A stretch of 64,000 bases of DNA from Oceaniferula marina (GCF_013391475.1 NZ_JACBAZ010000002.1:897837-961836); one strand, 5' to 3'; shown: positions 33,733-43,442, counted from the first letter of the stretch. Made by a program: numbers and translations. Notes: generated by a model not told the origin, from the sequence alone.

Positions 33733-36700
33733 GTGATCCGTGTTACCTATCTGATCGTTCTGCTAGCAATCAGTATCTTGCCTTCTCCGGCTGATGATGA
33801 TGCTGCCTCCCGCCTGAGTCGTCTTGCTGGCGGCTCTGCTGATGAAGTGAGCTCCCAGGATTGGCAGTGGGCCGCACGGAACGTGGCCAACAAGCAGCTC
33901 AGGATCGATATCCGTGCTGCTATCATTGCGAGAGAACCATACCCGCGTAAAGAATTGGTTGCGTTGTTGGGTGATGAAAAATTGGCGGTTCGGTTGGGGG
34001 CCTTGGAGTTGCTCGAGGAGGCCGCAGGCGACGGGTTTGGTTTTAACGCCTGGGCAAGCCCCGCCGGGGATGGTGCTGACCCTCGCAATGAGCACGCGAT
34101 GACAATGTGGAGCCGCTGGGCAGGCTCGGATGGGAAGATCAAGGCTTCGGCGAATCTGCTGTCTGATGAGCAAATGCAGTCGTATATCCGCGATATTATA
34201 TCGGGTGATGCGGACCGCAAACAACGTGCGATTCGGATGCTTGAGCCTCACGGGATGAAGGGGGTTTCCGGGATTCAAGCGTTTTTGGTTCAAACCGAAG
34301 GTCTGCCCGATACCTCACGTATTCCGCTGAAGGAGGCTCAGTATCACTTGGTGCTTGCGCGAACGGCGGGTGAAAACGCTTCGGTTCTCGCTCGTGATTT
34401 GACGGTGGGCAACCGCGACCAGCAGTTGGGTGCGATTGCTGCCTTGAAAAAAAGCGGGATGCTGGCCATCCCGATCGTGCGCGATTTTCTTGGATCGGAT
34501 GATGCCCTGGTGCGTGAGACGGCGGTGGACACGATTCTTATTCTCGGGGAGGCGCAGACTGTGCCCTTGGTGATTCCCTATCTGAAAAAGGAAGAGGACG
34601 TGAATGTGATTCACGCGGCGATGAGGCGTTTCCGGGAGATTGGAGGCACCGAGGTGCGCGAGATGGTGGCATCTTATCTGGATCGGGAGGATGAAGATTT
34701 GTTGGTGTCAGCTGTGGAGAGTTTGACAAAACTCTGCGGTGGCAGTTCGGATTTCGGATCGGATTCAGGAAGTGCCAAAGCCACACCCGAGATCAATGCC
34801 AAGATTGCCGGATTGTTGCAGGACCCGCGTTGGAGGATTCGCGCAGCGGCGCTGGAGTATGTGGCCAAAACCCGGAACAAAGAAGCGGGAGAGAAGGTGG
34901 TTGGTTTGTTGGCGGACGAGGATGAGTTTGTGAGATCGCGGGCGATTGAAGCCGCGGTGGCTCTGAATTTGAAATCAGCGAAGGAAAAGTTGTCGCAGAT
35001 GTTTTTGTCGGATGACGATATGATTGCACCGGCAACCAAGGCGATGACTGGCATGGGGATGGTCTTGCCCGCTAATCTCATCGCCCATCTCGATACCCGT
35101 CCGCCGGATATCGTGGTGCAGGCATTGCGTGCGATGGACCGTGATAAAAAACCATTTCTGGAGATCATCGCTCGGTATGCTACCCATGATGAATTGGATA
35201 TCGCCTGTGCCGCTCTACGGATACTGGCGAATGACTCTGATAAGGTGAAGCAGGAGTTTGTTGCGAATTATCTTACCTCGGCATTGCAATCGGGTGTGGA
35301 TGAAAAAGTGGAAGCCGTCTTAGGTCAATTGCGGCTGCCATCCAACTCGTCCAGAACCTATTTTTCGTCCTCCAGTTCGGAGAACATGCCGAGTTTGCCG
35401 GGAACCACGCTTGACCCGCTATATGACGCTTTTATTGCTCCGAACAAAGGCAAGGAAGTCAAGCGGGAGGTGGTTCAACTCAAGCCGAGTAAAGAGGCAG
35501 AGGCAACCGGTGGGTTGAGCTCTTTGAAAGATGCGCTGGCTGCAACCATTGGGAATTGGGAAAAGCCAAGGCAGTCGTACCGCGCGGCTTTGGTTCTGGC
35601 CAAGGTGGATGATGCCCGGGGCCTGGTTGCCTTGACCGAGCGCTTGGACAAGATGCCAGTAAGTGAGCGGGCAGCGGTTGCCGAGGGCTTGTATTATGCT
35701 CGATCGAGTGAGGCAATTCCTCTGATCCGCGCACTGATGCAGGACAAGGTCTCCGATGTGCGGCGCGAGGCTGCGGATCAGGCATTCAATAGCTCGAGCA
35801 GTGTTGAGATGATTCGCATGGCCTTTGCGCAGTTGGATGTTGCTGACACACCGTTGCGGGCGTCCGAGATGTATGATTACAACATCGAGAGTCTGGCGCG
35901 GGACCGGAAGAAGGCTGCCCCCATCGTCGCCTGGGCACGTAAAACGTTGACCAATGAAAACGCAAACGATCAAAGCAAGGTGTTGGCATTGATTCTCATG
36001 CGCCAGACGATGAAAAGTTCGGACGTGAGCTTGCTCGAACCCTACACCAAGGCCAGTAGCCAGTGGTTGCGTCGGGCAGCGTGGTATTCCTTGAGCCGTG
36101 GGAACCCGCACTGGATGAGCGATCATGTGGAGGATCTGGTATCGGACCAATCGCCTCGCGTGAGGGAAGTTTTGCCAATGGCTCTGAACCATGAGTCTTC
36201 GATCTGGAACCATTATTTTACCGATAATAAAAAAGAACGTCAGAGAAGCTATTACAGTTCGTCGAGTCGTCGCCGCAAGGGGGTGAGCGAGCCTCAGGCG
36301 GAAGCGTTACAGTCCTTGGCAACCAAGGACCCATCACCACAGGTAAGATTCGAATCTTGGTTTGCTTTGTTGGCTGCAGGGCGCCCGATTGATCTTGCGG
36401 CGTTTCTTCAGTTGATCCCCGAACAGGAGAAGGAGTCCAATGTATCCAGCCGTCTGGCCGACCATTTGGAGAAAAACTACCGTAGTATGGGCCAGGGGAT
36501 GAAGCCCTTGTTAGCCTATGCTAACATGAAGGAAATTTCGAAATCAAAGCTGCCTCTGGTGATCCGTCATTTTAGCACGGGGCAAAAAGGAAGCTCGTTT
36601 ACTTCGTTTGACTCTCTGGCCAAGGCGACGGAAACCACCGCCGGGCCTCAGCACGTGAAGCCCGATGTGGATCCAGAAAAAATGGCGGCGATGCGGCAGA

Positions 36701-37785
36701 AGTTGCTTGTCATCGTGTTCGATAAACCGGGCTGCAAGGAGTGTGAAAAAGTCGGACGTTACCTCGAGGACATGAAGCGGGATTTTCCATTGATGGAAGT
36801 GGAGCATCGCAACATCACGGACCAGAGGGATATGTTGGTGAATCAGGCATTGTGTGATCGCTTGCAGGTCTACGGTGCGGGGAAGGCTCCGGCGGTGTTC
36901 ACTCAGGCGGGTGGACTCGTCGCACCGGAAACCAAGCCAGAGGCGATTGCCGGCTTGCTGCAAGAAACCATGGAGATGCCGGATGACCCGGAATGGCATG
37001 TTTTTGGCTCGGAAGAAATCGAACAAGCTCAAGAGCATGTGGATGAAACTTTCAATGAAATGACACTCGGTATTGTGGTGTTGGCCGGCCTGTTGGACGG
37101 AGTGAACCCATGTGCCTTTGCGACCATTATTTTCTTTCTTTCGTATCTTCAGATTGCCCGTCGCACCCCGAGGGAAATTTTGATGGTAGGTATTGCCTTT
37201 ATTTCGGCGGTGTTCCTTGCCTATTTCTCCATTGGTATTGTCTTTCATGGTTTGGTCGAGTGGCTCAACAGCCAAGAGGAATTCCAGTGGGCGAAAGTGG
37301 CGATGAAATATATCTTTGGAGGTTTTGCCCTTCTGGTGGCCATTCTGAGTTTCCGGGATGGCATCCGTGCACGTCGAGGAAAGCTGGATGAGATGACGCT
37401 GCAACTGCCGTCGTTCTTGAAAGATCGCATCCGTGGCGTGATCCGGAAGGGGGCAAAGTCGCGCAGTTTTGTGATTGCTGCCTTTGTCAGTGGGATCATT
37501 ATTTCCTTTCTCGAGCTTGCCTGCACCGGCCAGGTGTATGCTCCGATTGTATTCAAGATCCAGCAGGGGTCGGTGGACGCGATGTTGTTCCTGCTCTACT
37601 ACAACCTGGCCTTTATCACACCCTTGGTGGTGATTTTCATTCTGGCTTACAAAGGGATGACCAGTGACAGCCTGATTCAATTCCAGGCCAAGCACACGGC
37701 AACGGTGAAATTTGCCACGGCGATTTTGTTTATCCTGCTGACACTGGTGATTTTGTTTGGCGATCAATGGATTCAAGCGGGATAG
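33733..37785 (+). CDS. HEAT-repeat / thioredoxin-like / DsbD-type membrane fusion protein
   Basis: A 1350-residue protein combining three modules. After a signal peptide (MIRVTYLIVLLAISILPSPA), HEAT-like helical repeats fill ~60-970, interrupted by Ser-rich linkers. A thioredoxin-like domain follows at ~985-1090 with C1001-K-E-C1004. The last ~240 residues are a DsbD/CcdA-type membrane domain with the two expected cysteines, C1127 in GVNPCAF and C1264 in LELACTGQ. The membrane part would pass reducing power from the cytoplasm to the thioredoxin-like domain, and the HEAT solenoid may present clients. The start codon is GTG. It lies at the end of the MoxR operon, 119 bp after the DUF4159 gene, and may also have its own promoter. 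Confidence 0.85.
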   Translation: MIRVTYLIVLLAISILPSPADDDAASRLSRLAGGSADEVSSQDWQWAARNVANKQLRIDIRAAIIAREPYPRKELVALLGDEKLAVRLGALELLEEAAGDGFGFNAWASPAGDGADPRNEHAMTMWSRWAGSDGKIKASANLLSDEQMQSYIRDIISGDADRKQRAIRMLEPHGMKGVSGIQAFLVQTEGLPDTSRIPLKEAQYHLVLARTAGENASVLARDLTVGNRDQQLGAIAALKKSGMLAIPIVRDFLGSDDALVRETAVDTILILGEAQTVPLVIPYLKKEEDVNVIHAAMRRFREIGGTEVREMVASYLDREDEDLLVSAVESLTKLCGGSSDFGSDSGSAKATPEINAKIAGLLQDPRWRIRAAALEYVAKTRNKEAGEKVVGLLADEDEFVRSRAIEAAVALNLKSAKEKLSQMFLSDDDMIAPATKAMTGMGMVLPANLIAHLDTRPPDIVVQALRAMDRDKKPFLEIIARYATHDELDIACAALRILANDSDKVKQEFVANYLTSALQSGVDEKVEAVLGQLRLPSNSSRTYFSSSSSENMPSLPGTTLDPLYDAFIAPNKGKEVKREVVQLKPSKEAEATGGLSSLKDALAATIGNWEKPRQSYRAALVLAKVDDARGLVALTERLDKMPVSERAAVAEGLYYARSSEAIPLIRALMQDKVSDVRREAADQAFNSSSSVEMIRMAFAQLDVADTPLRASEMYDYNIESLARDRKKAAPIVAWARKTLTNENANDQSKVLALILMRQTMKSSDVSLLEPYTKASSQWLRRAAWYSLSRGNPHWMSDHVEDLVSDQSPRVREVLPMALNHESSIWNHYFTDNKKERQRSYYSSSSRRRKGVSEPQAEALQSLATKDPSPQVRFESWFALLAAGRPIDLAAFLQLIPEQEKESNVSSRLADHLEKNYRSMGQGMKPLLAYANMKEISKSKLPLVIRHFSTGQKGSSFTSFDSLAKATETTAGPQHVKPDVDPEKMAAMRQKLLVIVFDKPGCKECEKVGRYLEDMKRDFPLMEVEHRNITDQRDMLVNQALCDRLQVYGAGKAPAVFTQAGGLVAPETKPEAIAGLLQETMEMPDDPEWHVFGSEEIEQAQEHVDETFNEMTLGIVVLAGLLDGVNPCAFATIIFFLSYLQIARRTPREILMVGIAFISAVFLAYFSIGIVFHGLVEWLNSQEEFQWAKVAMKYIFGGFALLVAILSFRDGIRARRGKLDEMTLQLPSFLKDRIRGVIRKGAKSRSFVIAAFVSGIIISFLELACTGQVYAPIVFKIQQGSVDAMLFLLYYNLAFITPLVVIFILAYKGMTSDSLIQFQAKHTATVKFATAILFILLTLVILFGDQWIQAG

Positions 37786-37831
37786 ATGGTGATTTGCCTA
37801 TCTATTATCGAATCAGCCGTTATAAGCGGGC

Positions 37832-38581
37832 ATGCATGCGAGCCCACGATTTGAAGAACTCGATTACCAGCAAACTCCGCTTGGGGAGGTGATTTTGCGT
37901 CGCCGGACGATGATGACTCTGGATGATCTGGAAGTGTATGAGATCATGCTCGGCGCGGATTTTTTAATGTCCTCTTTGTTTACTGTGGTTGAGGAGGCGC
38001 TTTCCGATCTGGGTCTCGCTGCCTGCGAAGCGGCCTTTCCGGGTGAAAAACTCGATGTGGTGGTCGGTGGACTGGGTCTGGGATACACGGCACAAAAGGC
38101 ACTGGACCATCACTCGGTGGTATCCTTGACCGTCGTGGACTACCTCAAGCCTGTGATCGAGTGGCACGAAAAAGGACTGGTTCCTCTTGGAGAAGGGCTC
38201 ACCAAGGATGGCCGCTGCCATTTCGAATATGGTGACTTTTTTAAACGAGCCACAGCCAAGCCAGATCAGCCGGGCTTCGATGCCTCACAGGCGGGGAAAC
38301 AATTTCATGCTGTGCTGCTCGATATCGACCACTCGCCGGACCACCTACTCAATGAACAACACGCACATTTCTATCAGCCGGATGGCTTGCGGGCGATGAC
38401 CCGTCAAATTCATCCGGGCGGTGTGTTTGCGCTTTGGTCAGATGATCCGCCGGAAGCCAGTTTTATGAACTCGCTTAACGAGGTGTTTGCCGCCTGTGAA
38501 ACGCACGTCGTTCCATTTACGAACCCGATTCTCGGACGGGACTCGGAAAGCACCGTCTACGTGTGCCGGACGCACGGCTGA
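37832..38581 (+). CDS. Spermidine synthase-like methyltransferase-fold protein
   Basis: A 249-residue protein with a class I methyltransferase/spermidine-synthase fold. The glycine-rich nucleotide motif is VVVGGLGLGYTAQ, the acidic residue follows in LTVVDYL, and LLDIDHSPDHLL occupies the region where spermidine synthases have a catalytic Asp. The C-terminal HPGGVFALWSDDPPEASF matches related hypothetical methyltransferases. A role in polyamine synthesis is possible but not shown. The gene starts 46 bp after the HEAT/DsbD gene. Confidence 0.75.
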   Translation: MHASPRFEELDYQQTPLGEVILRRRTMMTLDDLEVYEIMLGADFLMSSLFTVVEEALSDLGLAACEAAFPGEKLDVVVGGLGLGYTAQKALDHHSVVSLTVVDYLKPVIEWHEKGLVPLGEGLTKDGRCHFEYGDFFKRATAKPDQPGFDASQAGKQFHAVLLDIDHSPDHLLNEQHAHFYQPDGLRAMTRQIHPGGVFALWSDDPPEASFMNSLNEVFAACETHVVPFTNPILGRDSESTVYVCRTHG

Positions 38582-38593
38582 GACTAGGGAAGG

Positions 38594-39367
38594 TTAACGT
38601 CTACGACGCAATAAGAAGCCTGCGGCTCCCAGCCCGAACAAGGCGGCTGAGGAAGGTTCAGGAATTTGGTTCACCAGCAAATCAGTCGCAGGATCGAATT
38701 CTCCAGCATTGAAAGTGAACAGGCGGGCTTCGTCCAGACTGCCGTTGTAGTAGCTTGATCCTCCCGGTGATACGCCAATGTGGACTTCTTCATCTGTGGC
38801 GAGTCCTGCATTTGACGATGCTCCGAATGCCGCGCCGTTGACATAGAAGGTGGTGGTGCCATTGTCACGGACCAGCGCCAAGTGAACCCATTCGTCCGTT
38901 GAGGCGGGGAGGTAGGTATTGCCAACCCAAGCGCTGTTGGTTCTGGCTCCACCGAAGCCAAGTTGCCCACCGCCATTGCGCCAGCCGAAGTTCAGTCCGC
39001 CGAAGTTGAGGACGGATGAGCTACCAGCTGCCAAGTTTCCGATGCGTGCCCAGGTTTCCATCCCAAAATTATTCGTGGGGCGGCTGTCGTAGCTTGTGCC
39101 GTAATAGCCGATATTGCCGGCGGTGAAATCGAGGGCAGCGGTGCTGCCGGGTGCCGGGTTGCTATTGTCCACGGCGGCAGAACCGATGTTGCTAAGTAAA
39201 TCATAGCCGTTGAGCGTGCTATCCAGGGGTTTGTTGCTTGTTCCCAAGGATCCCGACTCTCCCAGTTGCCAGTGAGCTTGCACTGTGATGACTGCGTGAG
39301 CCGAGGAGGTGATTCCTAGCAAAGAAGCCAATGTCAGAGCACAAAGCGGAGAGTTGTTTATCATCAT
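38594..39367 (-). CDS. PEP-CTERM exported protein with LamG-like domain
   Basis: A 257-residue protein with a signal peptide (MMINNSPLCALTLASLLGITSSAHA). A concanavalin/LamG-like beta-sandwich follows (NNFGMETWARIG, EWVHLALVRDNGTTTFYVNG, NGSLDEARLF). The C-terminal PEP-CTERM tail is IPEPSS, a hydrophobic stretch, then RRRR. The fold binds carbohydrates or proteins at the cell surface; the partner is unknown. Its end is 12 bp from the convergent methyltransferase gene. The chosen start opens the signal peptide. Confidence 0.85.
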   Translation of the reverse strand: MMINNSPLCALTLASLLGITSSAHAVITVQAHWQLGESGSLGTSNKPLDSTLNGYDLLSNIGSAAVDNSNPAPGSTAALDFTAGNIGYYGTSYDSRPTNNFGMETWARIGNLAAGSSSVLNFGGLNFGWRNGGGQLGFGGARTNSAWVGNTYLPASTDEWVHLALVRDNGTTTFYVNGAAFGASSNAGLATDEEVHIGVSPGGSSYYNGSLDEARLFTFNAGEFDPATDLLVNQIPEPSSAALFGLGAAGFLLRRRR

Positions 39368-39433
39368 GTAATGTATCCTAGAAAGAAGAATACGAGGGTG
39401 GCAAGGCAAAAAAAAGTGCAGGTGGATAACAAC

Positions 39434-40909
39434 TCAGTTCCTTTTCTTGGAAAACGGTTTTTTATGATTCACCGGCGGGACGGGTAAATTGAATTGTTTC
39501 CAGAACATCAGGTGGAACGTATTGTGTCCTTCGAGCGGGGCATTTTCATTCACCATCAGGGGAACAGCCTTTTCCCACCACGCGTCATAGTAGGCTGTCA
39601 TTTTCTGCACAACTTCAGGGTGATTTTTGATCACATTCTTTTTCTGCAACGGATCTTTCTGAATGTCGTAAAGGTGCTTGCCGTCTACGAGTCTCCATTG
39701 CCCAGAGCGCAGTGCATAGCTTTTGTTTTTGGTGGGTTGCTGCTTATAGCCCCAGCGTCCTTTGTGGAAGACGGTGATGCGATCTGCCCAGTCAGCTTCG
39801 GGATTCTCCAGCAGGGGAAGAAAGCTGCGCCCGGCCAATTGTTTTTTTTCCTTGGGGGTGGCTCCTGTGATGGCTGCCAAGGTGGGTAAAATGTCATAGT
39901 GCCTCACTAGTTTTTGACAGCGTGTGTCCGCACTTATTTTTTTGGGCCAGCGAATAAAGAAGGGAACCCTCGTGCCACCCTCATCCACACTTCCTTTTTT
40001 ACCCTTCATTCCCGCATTCCAAGTATTGCCAGCACCGGTAGGACCGTTGTCCGACATAAAAATGAGAATGGTATCATCGGCGATCTTCCATTCTTCGAGT
40101 TGAGCCATCAAGGTTCCCATACGCTCGTCAATGTTAGCAATCATTCCATAGAAACCTTGCTGTTTTGCGTTGTATCCAGCTTTCGCAAAAGGCTTTTTAT
40201 AATGCTCGGGGCTGATGAACGGGCCGTGGGGAGCGTTCGTCGAAAGGTAGGTGAAAAACGGCTTTTTTTCATCTTTCATCTTCTTCATCCAGAGAATCGC
40301 CTGGTTGAAAAACAGGTCTGTGCAAAAGCCCTCTGTTTTGACGAAGGTATTATTGTGCAGGATGTAAGGGTTGAAATATTGATTTCCAGGAGCATCTCCA
40401 CAGGTCCCGCCGTAGCTCTGTCCTATGCCGCCGGCACCATGCATATAGACCTCATCAAATCCACGTTTGTCCGGGCGGTAAGCCGCTTCATCACCTAAGT
40501 GCCATTTGCCGAAGATCCCGGTATGGTAACCATTCTCCTTCAACATTTCAGCAAGTGTGGGAACATTCAATGCCATACGTTCGCGCTCTAGCACTGTGTG
40601 TGTGACCCCCACGTAAAAGGGATCGCGCCCCGACATAATGGCTGAACGAGTAGGTGCACATGTTGGGCTGGCATGAAAGCTCTCAAAGCTCATGCTTTCT
40701 GCGCGCAGTTGATCCAGATGGGGGGTCTTCAGAAGTGGGTGACCGTGAGCGCTTATATCTGCATACCCCTGATCATCGGTAATCACCAGGATGATATTGG
40801 GTTTTACCCCCTTCATGGGGGATGGCTCCGCATCGGCAGCCATACTGCTCAAGCTAAGGACGGCCGAGGTAACAGCCAGAAATGAGAAAAAAGGTTGGGT
40901 GTTCATCAT
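39434..40909 (-). CDS. S1-type sulfatase, exported
   Basis: A 491-residue sulfatase with a signal peptide ending near MAADA. The Asp pair (ITDDQGYAD) and the formylglycine motif C84-A-P-T-R88 are present, followed by GKWHLGD, the metal-binding FMSDNGPTG and the closing DGKHLYDIQKDPLQ block. It should release sulfate from a sulfated glycan outside the cytoplasm. The start is one of several close ATGs (40906, 40909, 40918). No other polysaccharide gene is directly adjacent. Confidence 0.92.
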   Translation of the reverse strand: MMNTQPFFSFLAVTSAVLSLSSMAADAEPSPMKGVKPNIILVITDDQGYADISAHGHPLLKTPHLDQLRAESMSFESFHASPTCAPTRSAIMSGRDPFYVGVTHTVLERERMALNVPTLAEMLKENGYHTGIFGKWHLGDEAAYRPDKRGFDEVYMHGAGGIGQSYGGTCGDAPGNQYFNPYILHNNTFVKTEGFCTDLFFNQAILWMKKMKDEKKPFFTYLSTNAPHGPFISPEHYKKPFAKAGYNAKQQGFYGMIANIDERMGTLMAQLEEWKIADDTILIFMSDNGPTGAGNTWNAGMKGKKGSVDEGGTRVPFFIRWPKKISADTRCQKLVRHYDILPTLAAITGATPKEKKQLAGRSFLPLLENPEADWADRITVFHKGRWGYKQQPTKNKSYALRSGQWRLVDGKHLYDIQKDPLQKKNVIKNHPEVVQKMTAYYDAWWEKAVPLMVNENAPLEGHNTFHLMFWKQFNLPVPPVNHKKPFSKKRN

Positions 40910-41216
40910 CTTGCACATGGACGGTTGTGATCTTACTGGGACTAGCCCTATTCCTAATACTCACTATTTGGAAAGTGTTATCAATAAATCTCACACAATC
41001 AGGAGTTGATGTCGACACGTGTGGATGTAGTCTGGTTGAGTAAGGTTCGGAAGTGGCGGGGAGCATGGACTTTTTCTCTGATCTATTTGCTGTGCTAGTT
41101 GAGCGTTTATTTCATCGCTTGGCTGCTACAGCTTCCCAAATTGATTTGGCCATGGATTATAGATTTTATCTGTAAATGTATTGAACAGGGTGGATAGATA
41201 AATCTATCATCTAGTC
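40910..41216. other. Intergenic region between divergent sulfatase and Wzz-like genes
   Basis: About 307 bp. I see no coding frame, tRNA or strong hairpin. It must contain the two divergent promoters, but I cannot place them with confidence. Confidence 0.5.
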
Positions 41217-42071
41217 ATGGACTCAGCAGCAGATAAGTCGGGAAGCAAGTTACCTAAGTGGATTGTGATTTCCTTCATCGTGCTGCCTGTGTTAGGTTTG
41301 TTCATTTCTTCAGTGGTGTCATTTATGATGCCCAGAATATATGAAAGTCGAGCTTCTGTAGAATTGGTTCCATCAGGAGTAGATGTTGAAGCGTGGGGAG
41401 TGAATCAGTATGTTGAGACCGAGTTGGAAGTGATGCAATCCAGCGAGAATTTATATGTGGTTGCAGAGATGCTTCATTTGGATGCAAGATGGGGGATGGC
41501 GGATTCTCAATCAGTCGAAGTTCTTGGGAATGCTGTAAACACAGAGAGAGTGGGAGAAGGACGTATGATTGAGGTTGTTTGCCGCCATTGGAAGAAAGAA
41601 GATGCGCATGCTATATGTGAAGCCGTATGCCAAGCTTATGTGTATCGTAAGTCCGATCTACAGAAGCAACGTGAGGAGCTTTGCCTGACGGGGATCAAAG
41701 ACGATTTAAACATCGCGGAAAATAACTATGAGGAATTGGCGTTGGAGTATTCCCACGTGAATGGAACGTATGAGGGGGATTTGGAATGGATTGGAGTCAA
41801 GAGGAGTCTGGAAGTTGTTGAGCCAGACTATAGAGCGGCTCTTAAGAAAAAGAAAGACTTGGAGCAAGAACTGAGGGAGGCAAGGAGAAACGTGATGACT
41901 CCGACCCAAGTAATGATCGTTCACGGTGCTCCAGTTATGCCACATTCTTCAGTGAGTCCTAATATTCAACGGAATCAGGCCATGGGCGTTGTAGCCGGTC
42001 TGTTATTGGCTTCTCTGATTGGTGGGGTGATACTCGTGGTGTCCCTGATTGATCGCAAGCACCGAGAGTGA
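41217..42071 (+). CDS. Wzz-like chain-length determinant protein (orphan)
   Basis: A 284-residue membrane protein with helices at ~15-37 and ~256-278 enclosing a large periplasmic, largely helical domain with a coiled coil at ~160-225. The N-terminal ESRASVELVP segment and the Pro-containing stretch before the last helix (APVMPHSSVSPN) match the Wzz/polysaccharide co-polymerase family. There is no tyrosine-kinase domain and no glycosyltransferase or flippase genes around it. The DNA is richer in A/T than neighbouring genes, which could mean recent acquisition. It is convergent with the CvfB-like gene. Confidence 0.78.
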   Translation: MDSAADKSGSKLPKWIVISFIVLPVLGLFISSVVSFMMPRIYESRASVELVPSGVDVEAWGVNQYVETELEVMQSSENLYVVAEMLHLDARWGMADSQSVEVLGNAVNTERVGEGRMIEVVCRHWKKEDAHAICEAVCQAYVYRKSDLQKQREELCLTGIKDDLNIAENNYEELALEYSHVNGTYEGDLEWIGVKRSLEVVEPDYRAALKKKKDLEQELREARRNVMTPTQVMIVHGAPVMPHSSVSPNIQRNQAMGVVAGLLLASLIGGVILVVSLIDRKHRE

Positions 42072-42215
42072 TTGTTACAATAGGCGGGTTGTTCTGAGCA
42101 ACTTGCCATCAGAACTCATCTTCTCAATCCTGCCCGGCCCTGCTCAGGGGGGCGTGTCCGCTGGGCTTGTGTTGCTTTTTGATCGTAGCTGCTCCCATCA
42201 AAGCCGATTAGCTAC

Positions 42216-43061
42216 CTACTCAATGAGTCGAATCCCATCCTTGCCGATGCTGATTTTCTGTTTTTTGAACAGCGCTCCGGTGGCTTGTTTGAAGGCTTTT
42301 TTACTGACCCCGAGAGCTGTCTTGATCGCTTCCGGTGAGGATTTGTCGCAGAGTGTCCAGTGGCCACCTCGTTCTTGCAGTTCGTTGAGGATCCGTTCTT
42401 CGAGCTGGTCGATACGTTTCCTTCCCGGCGGGTTGAGGGTAATGTCAATTTTTCCATCAGAGCGCACCTGGCTGATGTACCCCTTGCACTGATCCCCCGG
42501 TTTCAGAGGACGAAACACTTCGTTGGCAAAGATCAGGCCGGCGTGGGTGCTGTCGATGATGGCCTTGTAGCCCAGATCCGTTTGAGCAAACACCAGAAGG
42601 TCGACTTCTTGCCCAATCAGGAAGCTTGGGTGGGATTTTTCCAAGTGGCGGGCCAGTCGGCTGCTGGCCAGAATCCGGTCGGATGCATGATCAACGTGAA
42701 CATGCACGACGTAGCGTTCGCCCACCTGCATCCGCTGGCTTTGTTCACGAAGAGGGACAAAGAGATCCTTTGGCAATCCCCAGTCAAGAAAAGCTCCAAA
42801 CCCCGTGGTGGCAATGCAGTTGAGTACGGCAAATTCCCCGGGCTCGGCCAGGGGAGTGCGCGTGGTGGCGATCGGACGGTCCTCAGAATCGCAGTAGATA
42901 AAAACCTCCACGCTGTCTCCGATTTTCCATTGTTTTTTCGATGCCGGAATCTCCTTGCCCGGCAGCAGAAGCTCGCCGAGCTCTCCTTCGGAGTCGAGAA
43001 ACATTCCAGATTTCGTCTCCCGTAAAATCGGAAGAGTCGCGCGTTCGCCAATACTTGCCAT
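42216..43061 (-). CDS. CvfB-like S1 RNA-binding protein
   Basis: A 281-residue protein with tandem S1-type OB folds (LGELLLPGKEI, GAFLDWGLPKDLFVPLREQ, LIFANEVFRPLKPGDQCKGYISQV) and a C-terminal winged helix (WTLCDKSSPEAIKTALGVSKKAFKQATGALFKKQKI). This is the CvfB/YitL architecture, an RNA-binding regulator linked to virulence in Staphylococcus. The ATG at 43061 begins the conserved N-terminus; upstream codons are not conserved in style. It is cytoplasmic and monocistronic. Confidence 0.9.
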   Translation of the reverse strand: MASIGERATLPILRETKSGMFLDSEGELGELLLPGKEIPASKKQWKIGDSVEVFIYCDSEDRPIATTRTPLAEPGEFAVLNCIATTGFGAFLDWGLPKDLFVPLREQSQRMQVGERYVVHVHVDHASDRILASSRLARHLEKSHPSFLIGQEVDLLVFAQTDLGYKAIIDSTHAGLIFANEVFRPLKPGDQCKGYISQVRSDGKIDITLNPPGRKRIDQLEERILNELQERGGHWTLCDKSSPEAIKTALGVSKKAFKQATGALFKKQKISIGKDGIRLIE

Positions 43062-43202
43062 GACGAAACCTATACCGGATGCCCACCCGACGCGATGCTT
43101 ATCTATGAGGAAGTTGACCAACACATCACCAGTTGCTCATAAACGAAAAAAAATTCTTTATTTTGCTTGTGTCGCTGGATGGGCTGGCGTATGGGTCTGT
43201 CC

Positions 43203-43442
43203 ATGCAAGACACACACGTTCACGAGATCATGCACATGATGATGGAGTCCGGGTCCGTTTACACTCGGGAGAGTTTGAAAAAGGCAATCATCGACACCTT
43301 TGGAGTGGCAACGACCTATTGCAGCTGCTCGATGAGTATGATGACGGCGGACCAGGCGATTGATTTTTTAGAGGCCCGAGGTAAATTCATCCCAGCGGAA
43401 GATGGCTTTTACACTGATGAAAGTAAGAAGTGCTCTCATTAA
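43203..43442 (+). CDS. YecH-like small metal-binding protein
   Basis: A 79-residue protein that fits the YecH/DUF2492 pattern: an N-terminal HVHEIMHMMM with several His and Met residues, then YTRESLKKAIIDTFG, a Cys pair in YCSCSMSMMTADQAIDFLEARGKF, and EDGFYTDESKKCSH at the end. The spread of His, Cys and Met suggests binding of a soft metal such as copper or zinc, but no function is established. The ATG at 43203 gives the normal length. It is followed by its own terminator. Confidence 0.85.
   Translation: MQDTHVHEIMHMMMESGSVYTRESLKKAIIDTFGVATTYCSCSMSMMTADQAIDFLEARGKFIPAEDGFYTDESKKCSH

Noticed and set aside
36544-37776. 410-codon open frame opposite the DsbD-type domain
   Set aside because: Antisense shadow; the plus-strand product has clear membrane helices and conserved Cys, while this one is His- and Gln-rich nonsense.
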